DNA of 64,000 bases, from positions 434,001 through 498,000 of the forward strand of contig NZ_CP109966.1 in NCBI RefSeq assembly GCF_026725475.1, in the 5' to 3' direction. Below, in pieces: positions 9,223 to 18,143 of the stretch. Both the position numbers and the translations under genes were made by a program. The DNA is from Catenovulum adriaticum. GTDB taxonomy: Bacteria > Pseudomonadota > Gammaproteobacteria > Enterobacterales > Alteromonadaceae. How positions within the stretch are numbered: position 1 is the first letter of the stretch; each line of letters opens with the position of its first letter. The notes below the pieces were generated by a model. The model saw nothing but the letters and a program-made list of their open reading frames with translations, had not been told where the DNA came from and searched no databases.

Positions 9223-10491
9223 ATGAAACTTTCAACCTATCAGAACACAGCTAAAGAGATTTTAAAGATAAATGACTTTGGCGGTTACACAGTACCAACT
9301 AAAGGTTTATACCCGTTTCAATGGAATTGGGACTCCGCGATTACCGCATTAGGTTGGATGTACGTAGATGAAAAACGAGCCTGGAAAGAAATAGAAATGC
9401 TCATTGCAGGTCAGTGGCAAAACGGTATGTTACCTCATATTATTTTCCATCAAGAATCAGATACTTATTTTCCAGGTCCTGATGTTTGGGGCGCAGGTGA
9501 AAAGTTGCATAGTACGTCAATTTCTCAGCCACCCATCGTCGCTAGCATGATGCTGGAAATGGCCGCTATCGCAACCGATAAACCGTTATTAGAAAGCAAA
9601 CTCAAAGCAATGTTACCCGCCATTGTTGATTATCACTTGTGGTGGTATCGCGATCGTGATCCTCAAAATACGGGTTTAGTCTCTTCGTATCACCCTTGGG
9701 AATCGGGTATGGATAATAGTCCTGCGTGGGATGATGCATTAGCTGCTGTGCCGCAAGTTGAATGGGAATATCAACGACGAGACCTTAACCATGTAGACAG
9801 CGATCAAAGACCGCACAAAGCTCAATACGACAGATATTTATATTTGGTTGATTTTTTCAAAAAATCTAATTTTGATCCACAAATTATCTATCAAAATTGC
9901 CCTTACAAAGTTCAAGATATTGGCATTATCGCCATGTTGTATAAAGCAACTTTAGATCTCCTAACTTTATGCCAACAATTTAAAATTGAGCATCAGGGTT
10001 TAGACCAATTATCAAAAGAGCTCGAACTGACAGAACAAGCGATCGATCAACTGTGGTCGGATGAAACCCAGTTTTATCACAGCCGAAATACAATCACTAA
10101 TGAGCTTTGCTTAGACCAAACGTCGGCAGGGTTTATGACAGTATATGCGGGATTGTCTTCTCCTGAAAAAACGCAAATTTTAACTGAGTGTGCACAAACT
10201 TGGGCAAATAGCAGCCAATATAGCTTGGCATCAACTATACCAAGCAGTGAAAAATACGAACCACAAAGATATTGGCGTGGCCCCATTTGGTTACATATCA
10301 ATTGGATGATTGCTCAGGGCTTTGAAAAATCAAATCAAAATTTCATTGCGGAAAAACTTCAGCAAGATGCGAAAGCACTTTTGAAAGAATCGGGCTTCTT
10401 TGAATATTTTCATGCGGACAGCGGGCAAGGTTGCGGTGGCGATAATTTTTCATGGACTGCCGCTATTGCGCTTCATTGGATACTCAAATAA
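9223..10491 (+). CDS. GH63-type glycosyl-glycerate hydrolase (mannosyl- or glucosylglycerate hydrolase)
   Basis: The 422-residue protein is an (alpha/alpha)6-barrel glycosidase of the MGH1/GH63 kind that cleaves alpha-mannosyl- or alpha-glucosyl-D-glycerate to hexose and D-glycerate. Visible marks are the N-terminal QWNWDSA box, the HPWESGMDNSPAWD box and the C-terminal WRGPIWLHINWM and GFFEYF boxes. By spacing within the family, D164 is the likely acid and E394 the likely base. There is no signal peptide, so it acts in the cytoplasm after import. Length matches bacterial mannosylglycerate hydrolases. It leads an operon with a hexokinase (12-base gap) and an AGE isomerase, and faces the glycerate kinase cluster. 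Mannosyl versus glucosyl preference cannot be decided here; a different small glycoside is possible. Confidence 0.82.
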   Translation: MKLSTYQNTAKEILKINDFGGYTVPTKGLYPFQWNWDSAITALGWMYVDEKRAWKEIEMLIAGQWQNGMLPHIIFHQESDTYFPGPDVWGAGEKLHSTSISQPPIVASMMLEMAAIATDKPLLESKLKAMLPAIVDYHLWWYRDRDPQNTGLVSSYHPWESGMDNSPAWDDALAAVPQVEWEYQRRDLNHVDSDQRPHKAQYDRYLYLVDFFKKSNFDPQIIYQNCPYKVQDIGIIAMLYKATLDLLTLCQQFKIEHQGLDQLSKELELTEQAIDQLWSDETQFYHSRNTITNELCLDQTSAGFMTVYAGLSSPEKTQILTECAQTWANSSQYSLASTIPSSEKYEPQRYWRGPIWLHINWMIAQGFEKSNQNFIAEKLQQDAKALLKESGFFEYFHADSGQGCGGDNFSWTAAIALHWILK

Positions 10492-10503
10492 GGAGCTAAC
10501 GTT

Positions 10504-11694
10504 ATGTATCGCCAATTTGAACTCTCGCTTGAACAAATTTGTGATGTCGCTAACTCGTTTTATCGGGCCGTTTTAAATTTGTCAGATAGCACCCCAAGCT
10601 CATTACAATTTTTGCCTAATTATATTAGCGCCAAATCCAGTCAAGGACAGGAAACTATCTACGTACTTGATATTGGAGGCTCAAATGTTCGGGCCAGTTT
10701 AGCGCATTTTGAAAATGGGCAGTTAACTAAAATTGACCCCGCAATAGAAGCAAGTATGCCCTGGAAACGGGGCGTGAGCTTTAGCCTAGACGAATTTTTA
10801 AACATTCAATGTGAGCTGCTTAACCGACTAAACAGAACCGATGTAACCACCTTGGGTTATTGCTTTTCATATCCAACTAAAAACGAACCAAATGGCGACA
10901 GCCGCTTGGTTCAATGGACCAAAGGTATTGATATTGCCGGTACAGAAAATCAGTTAATGGGTAAACTCCTAACCGATTATTTCAGCAAACATTACGGCAA
11001 AACCATTGAACAAGTTAATTTAGTGAATGATTCAGTTGCTTGTTTATTAGGTGGTTTAAGTAAATCGCCTGTCGACAATTACTTAGGTTTAATTGCGGGT
11101 ACGGGCTCAAATTTGGCGACATTCTTTCCAGTAGAACACACACTACAAGCGGTTAATTTAGAGTCGGGTAATTTTGATCCGCCACATTTAAATCAGTTTG
11201 ATGAAATGCTTGATCAAAGATCAGATAAACCAGGGCATCAATTATTTGAAAAAGCATCTGGTGGTATGTATTTAGCTCATTTATTCAATCTTGCGCACCC
11301 AGAGGTAAACTTAGATATTAGCCAAGGTGCTGCCGGTTTATCCGCGTTATTTAATTCAAAGTTAACCCATAAAATACATAAACAATGTATTGCCCGAATT
11401 TACACCCGAGCCGCAAATTTAATTGCCGCGAAATTAGCAGGTATGATCAAATATCATTGGATTCAAAACCGCAGCAGAACGTTCAGAATCACCGCTGAAG
11501 GTGGGTTATTTTGGAGCCAATTAACACCTGATTTAAAATTTAAACAACTTATAGAAGTTCAAGTTAGATGTATCCTCAAAAATTTATCAATAGAGCCCTG
11601 TTCATTTGAGATTTGCAAAATTGAGAATGCCAACCTAATAGGTGCGGCTTATGCCACCCGCAATAATCTGAAGGTGCGTAACGATGCCAGATAA
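10504..11694 (+). CDS. hexokinase (eukaryotic-type fold)
   Basis: The 396-residue protein carries the classic hexokinase boxes: DIGGSNVR near residues 56-63 for phosphate binding, GYCFSYPT near 118-125, QWTKGIDI near 137-144, the catalytic Asp in VNDSVA (D176), GTGSN near 199-203 and AEGGLFW near the end. These resemble eukaryotic-type hexokinases more than bacterial ROK or Glk glucokinases. The reaction would be ATP-dependent 6-phosphorylation of mannose, fructose or glucose. A strong AAGGAG site precedes the ATG, and its end overlaps the next gene by 11 bases, so translation is probably coupled. With the isomerase it would send the hexose from the hydrolase to fructose 6-phosphate. Confidence 0.85.
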   Translation: MYRQFELSLEQICDVANSFYRAVLNLSDSTPSSLQFLPNYISAKSSQGQETIYVLDIGGSNVRASLAHFENGQLTKIDPAIEASMPWKRGVSFSLDEFLNIQCELLNRLNRTDVTTLGYCFSYPTKNEPNGDSRLVQWTKGIDIAGTENQLMGKLLTDYFSKHYGKTIEQVNLVNDSVACLLGGLSKSPVDNYLGLIAGTGSNLATFFPVEHTLQAVNLESGNFDPPHLNQFDEMLDQRSDKPGHQLFEKASGGMYLAHLFNLAHPEVNLDISQGAAGLSALFNSKLTHKIHKQCIARIYTRAANLIAAKLAGMIKYHWIQNRSRTFRITAEGGLFWSQLTPDLKFKQLIEVQVRCILKNLSIEPCSFEICKIENANLIGAAYATRNNLKVRNDAR

Positions 11695-12841
11695 TAATTT
11701 AGTCAAAATCGAGCTATCCAGATACATTAACTGGGTAAAAAACAAAGCCATTCCATTTAGTCTTGCGCAGGGGTTTAATTCAGAAACTGGCGCTTTCTAT
11801 GAGCATATTTTAGCAAATGGCATGGCTAACAAAAAAGCAAACATGCGGGTTAGAGTACAAGCAAGGCAACAATTTGTCGTATGTTACGCAACAGACAGAG
11901 GCTGGCTAAATGACGCTCAAATTTATAGCGACAAACTTAACCAGTTTTTACTAGAAAGTGGAAAAAGTCCAAAAAATGAAGCTTTGTTTGCGCACCTAGT
12001 TTCACCCGAAAAAATGTTACTGGATGATAAAATTGATTTATACGACAGTGCATTCCACCTACTTGGATTTGCTTGGCGCTATAAAGTATTTAACGACAAC
12101 ACGGCACTTGATAATGCACAACGGCTCGTTAGTCAATTAGATATCTTATTCAAAGGTCATGCAGGTGGCTGGAACGAAGGCGATTATGCAACCCATTGGC
12201 GTCGTCAAAATCCGCACATGCATTTATTTGAAGCCTTCTTGGCGTTATATGAAGCCACAAACCAAGCTAAATGGCTTGCTCGAGCCGCTGAAATATATAG
12301 CTTATTTGAACAAGTGTTTTTTGATCATAAAGACACTGTTTTGCTTGAATTTTTTGAGCGAGATTGGCGACCCTTTAATGGCCAAGGTGGCAAAGTTGTT
12401 GAGCCCGGCCATATGTTGGAATGGGTATGGTTACTAAAAAAATACCAGTCATTTACTGGCAGCCCAGTTGATAACTATTGTCTTAGTTTGTTTCAAAACG
12501 CAATTGAGCTGGGTTTAAATGCCTCTACCGGATTATTTCACGATCAAATTACACCCAATGGTAAAGCAATTAGCCACACACATAGATGCTGGTCATTAAC
12601 TGAATATTTAAAAGCGTCCATTGCATTAGCCAATGATTCTCAAATTGACACTGACAGCCATATTATTAAATCCATTGAAGCCATATTTAAATACTATGTA
12701 ACCAATGAAACAAATGGATTATATGTTGATTGCATCGGCAAATCGGGTGATGTGATAGATGATAAAGTGCAAACCAGTACTTTATATCACCTTGTGCTAG
12801 CTGCTGGCGAAGCTGAAAAATATTTAACGACTTTAGATTGA
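11684..12841 (+). CDS. AGE-family sugar isomerase/epimerase (mannose isomerase-like)
   Basis: The 385-residue protein belongs to the N-acylglucosamine 2-epimerase (AGE) superfamily, (alpha/alpha)6 barrels that interconvert aldoses and ketoses. Key features are R57 in the RVRVQARQQF box, the HMHLFEA segment (about 178-184), the catalytic His in PGHMLEW (H243), the HRCWSLTEY box and a C-terminal TLYHLV His (H369). This pattern fits the YihS/mannose isomerase group better than the renin-binding epimerases. It would convert mannose to fructose, or mannose 6-phosphate to fructose 6-phosphate. It overlaps the hexokinase gene by 11 bases. Presence of a mannose isomerase favours mannosylglycerate over glucosylglycerate as the operon's substrate. 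Confidence 0.82.
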   Translation: MPDNNLVKIELSRYINWVKNKAIPFSLAQGFNSETGAFYEHILANGMANKKANMRVRVQARQQFVVCYATDRGWLNDAQIYSDKLNQFLLESGKSPKNEALFAHLVSPEKMLLDDKIDLYDSAFHLLGFAWRYKVFNDNTALDNAQRLVSQLDILFKGHAGGWNEGDYATHWRRQNPHMHLFEAFLALYEATNQAKWLARAAEIYSLFEQVFFDHKDTVLLEFFERDWRPFNGQGGKVVEPGHMLEWVWLLKKYQSFTGSPVDNYCLSLFQNAIELGLNASTGLFHDQITPNGKAISHTHRCWSLTEYLKASIALANDSQIDTDSHIIKSIEAIFKYYVTNETNGLYVDCIGKSGDVIDDKVQTSTLYHLVLAAGEAEKYLTTLD

Positions 12842-12856
12842 TTACATCTTACATTG

Positions 12857-12878
12857 CCTGTTAAAAGCGTTTAGCAGG
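12857..12878 (+). terminator. hairpin after the isomerase gene
   Basis: A 9-bp stem with one G-T pair (CCTGTTAAA/TTTAGCAGG) and a 4-base loop starts 15 bases after the isomerase stop. Only a short T-rich stretch follows, so it may be a weak terminator. Confidence 0.4.
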
Positions 12879-13040
12879 TAGGTATTTATTGCCATCACGA
12901 ATTTATAAGGCTACTAGTCATCGCAAACCTTTAATGTAGATATTAGTAGCCGCATTTAAATAATGGAAACTGCAAGCCTATTTTAGTGACAGGTCTAACA
13001 CACCAACCTAGATTGTATTTTAACACGCTTCAATTTGTTC

Positions 13041-13078
13041 AAAGTTAGCATCCAAAATAGGTTTTGCTAACTTTTTAT
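13041..13078 (+). terminator. rho-independent terminator-like hairpin
   Basis: A perfect 10-bp stem (AAAGTTAGCA/TGCTAACTTT) with a 14-base loop is followed directly by a T-rich run on the plus strand. It lies about 200 bases after the isomerase stop and could end the hydrolase operon if the nearer hairpin leaks. Confidence 0.5.
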
Positions 13079-13545
13079 TTTTAACTTTCGATGATTCCAA
13101 ACAAATCGCTTCGTTTACAAGTTTAGCTGTTATTTTTGTAGGTACAGTCAGAACGCACGTTAGAGATCTTTTCTTAAATCTTAGCTACCTTCGACCGATA
13201 TTTTTTAAGTTATTATAATCCTTAACTTTTTTAGAAAATTACAAAAAATAATCACATATTTAGTACCTATAATCGACCCTCACAGTTTTTGTTGATTCTG
13301 GTCATTGACAAAGTGCCTCTTCACAAAAGTTAAAATCTAATACGGTCCCCTCTTTGTTTTTGAAACATAGCAAGACGATGAAATACCGCCAAATTATTCA
13401 AGTAGATATGTTTATTGTTAAATGAAATTTTAAATTATATTTAAAATTTCACTTTCATGTGTTAATTTTGTTACGTTAGATTCCTTATAACAAAATACGA
13501 ACAATGAATTAATAAAAATATTCCTATTGGGTAGGTACAACTCTT

Positions 13546-14919
13546 ATGAACCACGCTTTTAATTTTAAATTTATTTTAATGAGCATGCTGTTATTCAACG
13601 GTCTTGCACATAGTAATACCACAGAACTAGACAAACAGATTGAAACAATGAGTTTGCAGGCAAAGCATTTAACCGCTGGGCAAAAAGCCTTTGAATCGGT
13701 TTGTGCTGCTTGCCATAGCGCCGATTTAAGTGGTGCGATGGGCTTTAACTTAAAAGACGGTGAATGGGTACATGGCGCTAAACCTTCCGACATATTCAAA
13801 AATATTCAAAGTGGTTTTTCACAAGCGGGTATGCCGGCTTTTAAAAACATCTTGAACGAACAGCAAGTTAAACAAATCACCGCGTACATATTGTCTAAAC
13901 GGGAAGGTTGGGACAATTTAACCTATAAAATATATTCGCTCGGGGGCGACAAACCGCGCACTTGGGCCCAGTTAGCAAACCATAGACCTGTCAAACAAGG
14001 CCAAGCTTTAAAAAATATGCCTGATTTTAGTATGCCGGAGAGCGAAGAATTTGCGATTGAATTTACAGGCGATTTTTATGCACCACGTGAACAAGACACT
14101 GTGCTATACGTAAAAGCACCTCACGTATTAATTGACGTATATATAGATGGCCAGCCCGTGAAAAAAATGGGTAATCAATGGAGTGGCAGCTGGCCGCTTA
14201 AGCGTGGTAAACAACAGGTAACATTCAGATTAACGACACCGCCTAAACCTTTCCCAAAATACACCCGTACCAATGCGCCATTGATCGTTACCAATAAAGA
14301 AAACACCATAAAATTATTTGCCGCTTCAAAAGTTGCAGAGCAGCAACTGGCCGGCACTGATTTTCCAATAAAAGCGGATAAATCCATTCAGGTGCAACGC
14401 AAGGTTGTGGTTGATTTACCTCCCTATACCGTTGCCGTTGGTTTGTTAGAAAAAGTTAATTATGGTTTTAACACCCGCAGCTGTGCAATAAGCGGAGTGT
14501 GGCTAGGAGATATGTTAAATATTGGACCCAACATCAAAGGCAGAGGACAAGACGGAAGCGTACCTTTAGGTAACTGGTTATTTAATAGCGATGCCCAAAT
14601 AATGCCACAGAGCAACCATTGCGAGTTTATAAAATACAACCGGCAGGCTGAAACCCGATTTGATTTTAAATTACAAAATGTCTACCTGTCGATGCAGGGG
14701 GTAGCAACAGACGGAAAAACCTTATCGCTGAACTATCAGGTGTTGAGTAATCCGACAAATGTCAGCGACTTGCAGTTTAAATTACCTGAAAACAAAACCA
14801 TGTCGATTTCAGTAACTGGTGGTCAAATTAAAAACACTAATAAAGGGAAAACCTTTGTGGTTAACCCAGCGCAAAACAAACACTTTAGCATTCAAATAAA
14901 CGCGACAGGAACAAAATAA
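13546..14919 (+). CDS. secreted c-type cytochrome with C-terminal beta domains
   Basis: The 457-residue protein has a signal peptide (ends near AHS, residue 23), then a class I cytochrome c domain (about 40-115). The haem motif CAACH is at 53-57 and a likely axial Met is in AGMPAFK (M96). The remaining 330 residues look beta-rich, with a segment like carbohydrate-binding or PA14-type folds (about 165-225), but I recognise no exact family. It is probably a periplasmic electron acceptor. The stop is one base from the start of the dehydrogenase-like gene downstream, so the two are likely a functional pair. The start has only a modest GGTAGG site; no earlier start is better. Confidence 0.75.
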   Translation: MNHAFNFKFILMSMLLFNGLAHSNTTELDKQIETMSLQAKHLTAGQKAFESVCAACHSADLSGAMGFNLKDGEWVHGAKPSDIFKNIQSGFSQAGMPAFKNILNEQQVKQITAYILSKREGWDNLTYKIYSLGGDKPRTWAQLANHRPVKQGQALKNMPDFSMPESEEFAIEFTGDFYAPREQDTVLYVKAPHVLIDVYIDGQPVKKMGNQWSGSWPLKRGKQQVTFRLTTPPKPFPKYTRTNAPLIVTNKENTIKLFAASKVAEQQLAGTDFPIKADKSIQVQRKVVVDLPPYTVAVGLLEKVNYGFNTRSCAISGVWLGDMLNIGPNIKGRGQDGSVPLGNWLFNSDAQIMPQSNHCEFIKYNRQAETRFDFKLQNVYLSMQGVATDGKTLSLNYQVLSNPTNVSDLQFKLPENKTMSISVTGGQIKNTNKGKTFVVNPAQNKHFSIQINATGTK

Positions 14920-14920
14920 A

Positions 14921-16396
14921 ATGCAAAATAAACTCAATGTAATGAAAAATCAGTTTATCCGTGCATTTATTTTGTGTGGCATGGTTATTAACACGCAAGC
15001 TGTAAATGCCGTGGAGCACCCAAAAGGCAATTACATGCCTGACGGATATTCTGTCGAAACCATCGATTTACCGAAAGATGTGCCTTTTCATATAACCGGC
15101 CTAGACACCAGTAAAAATAAAGAGGTATTTGTTGCCACCCGTTTGGGCGAAGTTTGGCGCTTAAAACAAGGAAACTGGACAAAGTTTGCAGATGGTTTAC
15201 ATGAAGCAACTGGTTTAATGGTAGAAGAAGATGGCAGCATTATTGTTGCGCAAAAGCCAGAATTAACTCGTCTGGTCGATATTAACAACGACGGACAGGC
15301 AGATGATTATATTCAAATTACGGACGACTGGAATTTTCACGATAATTATCACGAATTTACTTTTGGCCCAGTAAAAGACAAAGCCGGCAATTATTACGGA
15401 ACTCTCAATTTAAGTCATGGTGCGCCTAAATCGTTTTCGCTTGGCACTATGGGCAGCGCTGGCGGATATCGTGGATGGGCATTTAAGGTAAATACAAAAG
15501 GCCAATTTGAACCATTCGCTTACGGTTTGCGTTCACCCGCCGGAATTGGCATAAGCCCGCAAGATGAGTTGTTTTTTACCGATAATCAAGGCGATTGGGT
15601 TGAAACCTCTAAGCTACATCTCTTGCAGGAAAATAAATTTTACGGGCATCCAATTCCGCTCATTGATCATCCTGATTATAACAAAGATAAAATTCGCAGT
15701 ATGACACCGGCAGACTTTGACAAATTGCGTGAAAAGCCGGTTGTTTGGATCCCGCATATTGAAGTAGCGAACTCGCCAGGAAATCCTGAATGGGATACCA
15801 CAGAAGGCCAGTTTGGCCCCTTTAAAGGGCAAATTTTTATTGGTGATCAAACCCAGTCAAATGTCTTTCGTGTGATGCTGGATAAAGTGAATGGTCAATA
15901 TCAGGGGGCTGTTATGAACTTTGTCGGTGGCATGCAAAGTGGCAATATTCGTACACGTTTTGATAGCCAAGGCGATTTATGGGTGGGTCAAACGGCACGC
16001 GGTTGGGGTGCAAAAGGCGGTAAACCTTTTGGTTTAGAAAAAATCGTTTGGGACGGCACCAACCCGTTTGAAGTGTTGGATATAAAACTGACGAAAAGTG
16101 GTTTTAAAATTAATTTTACTGAAGCGGTTGATCCTAACACCGTCAGTGCTAATAAAATTGCAATATCGGAGTGGAACTACAAGTACAGCGGAGAATACGG
16201 CTCAGCTAAGCAAAACCTGAAAAAGCTTAATATTCAAAAGGTCAGGCTGACAAACAATAATACGACATTATGGGTCGATATGCCGTTAACCGCGGATAAA
16301 GTGGTCATGTTTGAATTTAAAGCGTTGACCAGTGCCAATCAGCGAAAACCCAGCGTAAATAAGCTTTATTACACGCTGAATCAAATGCTTAACTAA
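14921..16396 (+). CDS. secreted beta-propeller sugar dehydrogenase-like protein
   Basis: The 491-residue protein starts with a signal peptide (through about VNA, residue 30) and then a six-bladed propeller typical of glucose/sorbosone dehydrogenases and related AA12-like proteins. Telling segments are GYSVETIDLP, EVFVATRLGEVWRL, the NYHEFTFGPVKD block, GLRSPAGIGI and GQIFIGDQTQSNVFR. The C-terminal 90 residues look like an added beta-sandwich. If active it would oxidise a sugar in the periplasm, probably with PQQ, and pass electrons to the cytochrome encoded immediately upstream (genes one base apart). PQQ ligands cannot be confirmed by eye, and some relatives are non-enzymatic. A second ATG at 14942 is an alternative start. 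Confidence 0.7.
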   Translation: MQNKLNVMKNQFIRAFILCGMVINTQAVNAVEHPKGNYMPDGYSVETIDLPKDVPFHITGLDTSKNKEVFVATRLGEVWRLKQGNWTKFADGLHEATGLMVEEDGSIIVAQKPELTRLVDINNDGQADDYIQITDDWNFHDNYHEFTFGPVKDKAGNYYGTLNLSHGAPKSFSLGTMGSAGGYRGWAFKVNTKGQFEPFAYGLRSPAGIGISPQDELFFTDNQGDWVETSKLHLLQENKFYGHPIPLIDHPDYNKDKIRSMTPADFDKLREKPVVWIPHIEVANSPGNPEWDTTEGQFGPFKGQIFIGDQTQSNVFRVMLDKVNGQYQGAVMNFVGGMQSGNIRTRFDSQGDLWVGQTARGWGAKGGKPFGLEKIVWDGTNPFEVLDIKLTKSGFKINFTEAVDPNTVSANKIAISEWNYKYSGEYGSAKQNLKKLNIQKVRLTNNNTTLWVDMPLTADKVVMFEFKALTSANQRKPSVNKLYYTLNQMLN

Positions 16397-16492
16397 TTTT
16401 ATTTGAGCACATTTAGGCAGCAGCAAACACCTCATGCGGTTGCCTGAATAACTTGATTAACTATTTTACAATTTAATTTAGGAGTTGAGCAT

Positions 16493-17632
16493 ATGTATCA
16501 AATATCAGAAGTTCAAAACCAAGCGAGCCGCAAAACAAATAATCAAACCTATGTGTTTTTTGTTGCTTTGCTGTTTGTTGTTGGTGCGGCTGCTATTCCA
16601 CTGTATTTCGATATCTGGCTAAACTGGTTATGGCTGTCTGTTGGGTTATTTGTATTTTTATATTTTCAGTTTGCGCAGAATCAAGATGAAACAACAGACA
16701 AAGAATCAGAATTACAGACAATGCAACAACAGTTGCAAAACATAATTGCTCAAAAAGACTGCGAAATTAGTGAGCTCAAATCACAGCTTACAACAGTCAA
16801 TGAAAAGCAAGTTTTATATAATACCGTATTGGATTTGATTCCTGACTGGATTTATGTGAAAGACACTCAGCATAATTATATATATGCAAATCGTTCATTT
16901 TTAAACGCAATCCCCAAACTAAAGTTGGGAAAAAGCGATGATATTTTTATGCCACCTGATTTTTGTGAAAAAGCGTGGGCGGATGAAAAAGCCGTAATGC
17001 ATAAAAAAATGCATTTTCAGGATATCGAAGAACAAGCTGGCGATATCTGGCTGGCTACCACCAAAGTACAGTGGACAGAAGCCAAAACCGGACAATTAAA
17101 TGGAATAATTGGCATTACAAGAAACGTCACCCCGCATGTGAACAACCGGCAAACGATTGAAAATAATAACCGTTTGATAAGCGAAAAAGTAGAGCGAGTG
17201 TATGAAATTCAGGCCGATACGCAAAAAGCCGGAAAACGCTCAAAGGATTGTTATCAGGTATTTTCAAACTTATCGGAAATCATCACAGACATTAATACAA
17301 AAAACGATCTGATCGGAGAAACAGTCGAACTGATTCAAGGGCTTGCGAGCCAATCAAAATTATTGTCAATTAATGCGGCAATAGAAGCAGCAAAAGCTGG
17401 GGATTCTGGTCGTGGATTTGGTGTTGTCGCCCATGAAGTACGTGAACTGGCCGAACGTAGTGAACAGGCGGTTAGTAAAATTAAATCGGCAATTAACGCC
17501 AGTACAGATGTAATAGGCTCTGGCAACCGCATGATGACAGACGTTAGCCAATCGTTTAACCAAACAATTGAAAACTTTCAGACCATAGCGCACAACTTGG
17601 ATGAACTCAGCGACGATTTGAGTAAAATATAA
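16493..17632 (+). CDS. methyl-accepting chemotaxis protein with PAS sensor
   Basis: The 379-residue protein has two closely spaced membrane helices (about residues 21-60), a coiled segment, a PAS domain (about 110-220, LIPDWIYVKD to GIIGITRNVT) and a short signalling domain. The conserved hairpin is SINAAIEAAKAGDSGRGFGVVAHEVRELAE in family terms, seen around residues 290-320. It has almost no periplasmic loop and no HAMP domain, so it senses internally, perhaps redox or energy state. A clear AGGAG site precedes the ATG. It follows the cytochrome/dehydrogenase pair by about 100 bases and may couple sugar oxidation to swimming behaviour; this link is inference. Confidence 0.88.
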   Translation: MYQISEVQNQASRKTNNQTYVFFVALLFVVGAAAIPLYFDIWLNWLWLSVGLFVFLYFQFAQNQDETTDKESELQTMQQQLQNIIAQKDCEISELKSQLTTVNEKQVLYNTVLDLIPDWIYVKDTQHNYIYANRSFLNAIPKLKLGKSDDIFMPPDFCEKAWADEKAVMHKKMHFQDIEEQAGDIWLATTKVQWTEAKTGQLNGIIGITRNVTPHVNNRQTIENNNRLISEKVERVYEIQADTQKAGKRSKDCYQVFSNLSEIITDINTKNDLIGETVELIQGLASQSKLLSINAAIEAAKAGDSGRGFGVVAHEVRELAERSEQAVSKIKSAINASTDVIGSGNRMMTDVSQSFNQTIENFQTIAHNLDELSDDLSKI

Positions 17633-17657
17633 GACTAGCCGCATTTAATCGCTGTCA

Positions 17658-17697
17658 TTATCAACCACAGTTAATCCATATAAACTGTGGTTGATAA
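17658..17697 (+). terminator. perfect 15-bp hairpin after the chemoreceptor
   Basis: TTATCAACCACAGTT pairs perfectly with AACTGTGGTTGATAA across a 10-base loop, starting 26 bases after the chemoreceptor stop. No T run follows on the plus strand, so it could be a terminator that depends on other factors or an mRNA-protecting hairpin. Confidence 0.55.
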
Positions 17698-17872
17698 GGG
17701 TTTATAAAATGCCATTTTCGGAAACTTGCTTATCATATTTGAATGTATGCTGGTGATACGCAGCTGCAAACCTAAATTCAAATAAAACCCAAAGCCCTTA
17801 TTTAATGTGCAATTTAATAGCCGAAACGCTTGTGCCTGAAATTGACCAACAATACTTAAATCTATTTCAATA

Positions 17873-18009
17873 CGGCTGAATTTCACCCGTCAGCAGCTAA
17901 CTAATACAAGATATCAAACACATCCGCTAAATGGCTGCCAAGTTTAAAAACTTCATGAATAAAAACCAACGAACCCAAAGACAAAAAATCACTAACTAAC
18001 TGCTTTTAT
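17873..18009 (-). repeat. dispersed repeat, copy A
   Basis: Read on the minus strand, this roughly 135-base segment is similar (about three quarters identical by eye, with small gaps) to 61296-61425 on the plus strand. Long shared blocks include TTAGTGATTTTTTG, TTTAAACTTGGCAG, TTAGCTGCT and GGTGAAATTCA. It begins about 35 bases beyond the attC recombination point. No known family is recognised. A 71-residue open frame overlapping its left part does not look like a real gene. Confidence 0.6.
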
Positions 18010-18043
18010 TATCTTTTATAGATGGCTGGCTTTTAGGCTTTAG

Positions 18044-18117
18044 GCTCTAACGCCCGCATTTGCGGCTGGTTTGCAGCGCAGCGAAAAACCAGTCCGGCAA
18101 CATGCGTTTGTTAGGGC
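18044..18117 (-). other. attC: integron attC recombination site
   Basis: On the minus strand this reads GCCCTAAC (R''), a long imperfect stem and then GTTAGAGC (R'). The arms GCATgTTGcCGGaCTGGTTT and AAACCAGCCGCAAATGC pair with extra unpaired bases on one side, as attC sites need for strand choice. It lies 27 bases after the stop of the HerA gene in the orientation expected for that gene's cassette. The R' box in place (TTAGAGC) differs from the R'' complement (TTAGGGC), as expected when the last six to seven bases belong to the neighbour after integration. Confidence 0.85.
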
Positions 18118-18143
18118 GCGATAGACTAGACCACTTTGGGTTT

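Larger units (their letters stand above)
12842..13545. other. long intergenic region between operons
   Basis: About 700 bases with no convincing gene. It holds two hairpins (listed separately) just after the isomerase gene, then AT-rich sequence with several TATAAT-like boxes that probably include the promoter of the cytochrome gene. I see no transposase remnant here. Confidence 0.5.

Noticed and set aside
17671..17886. 71-codon minus-strand frame near the integron edge
   Set aside because: No family resemblance, starts inside the dispersed repeat, and ends in the hairpin after the chemoreceptor.
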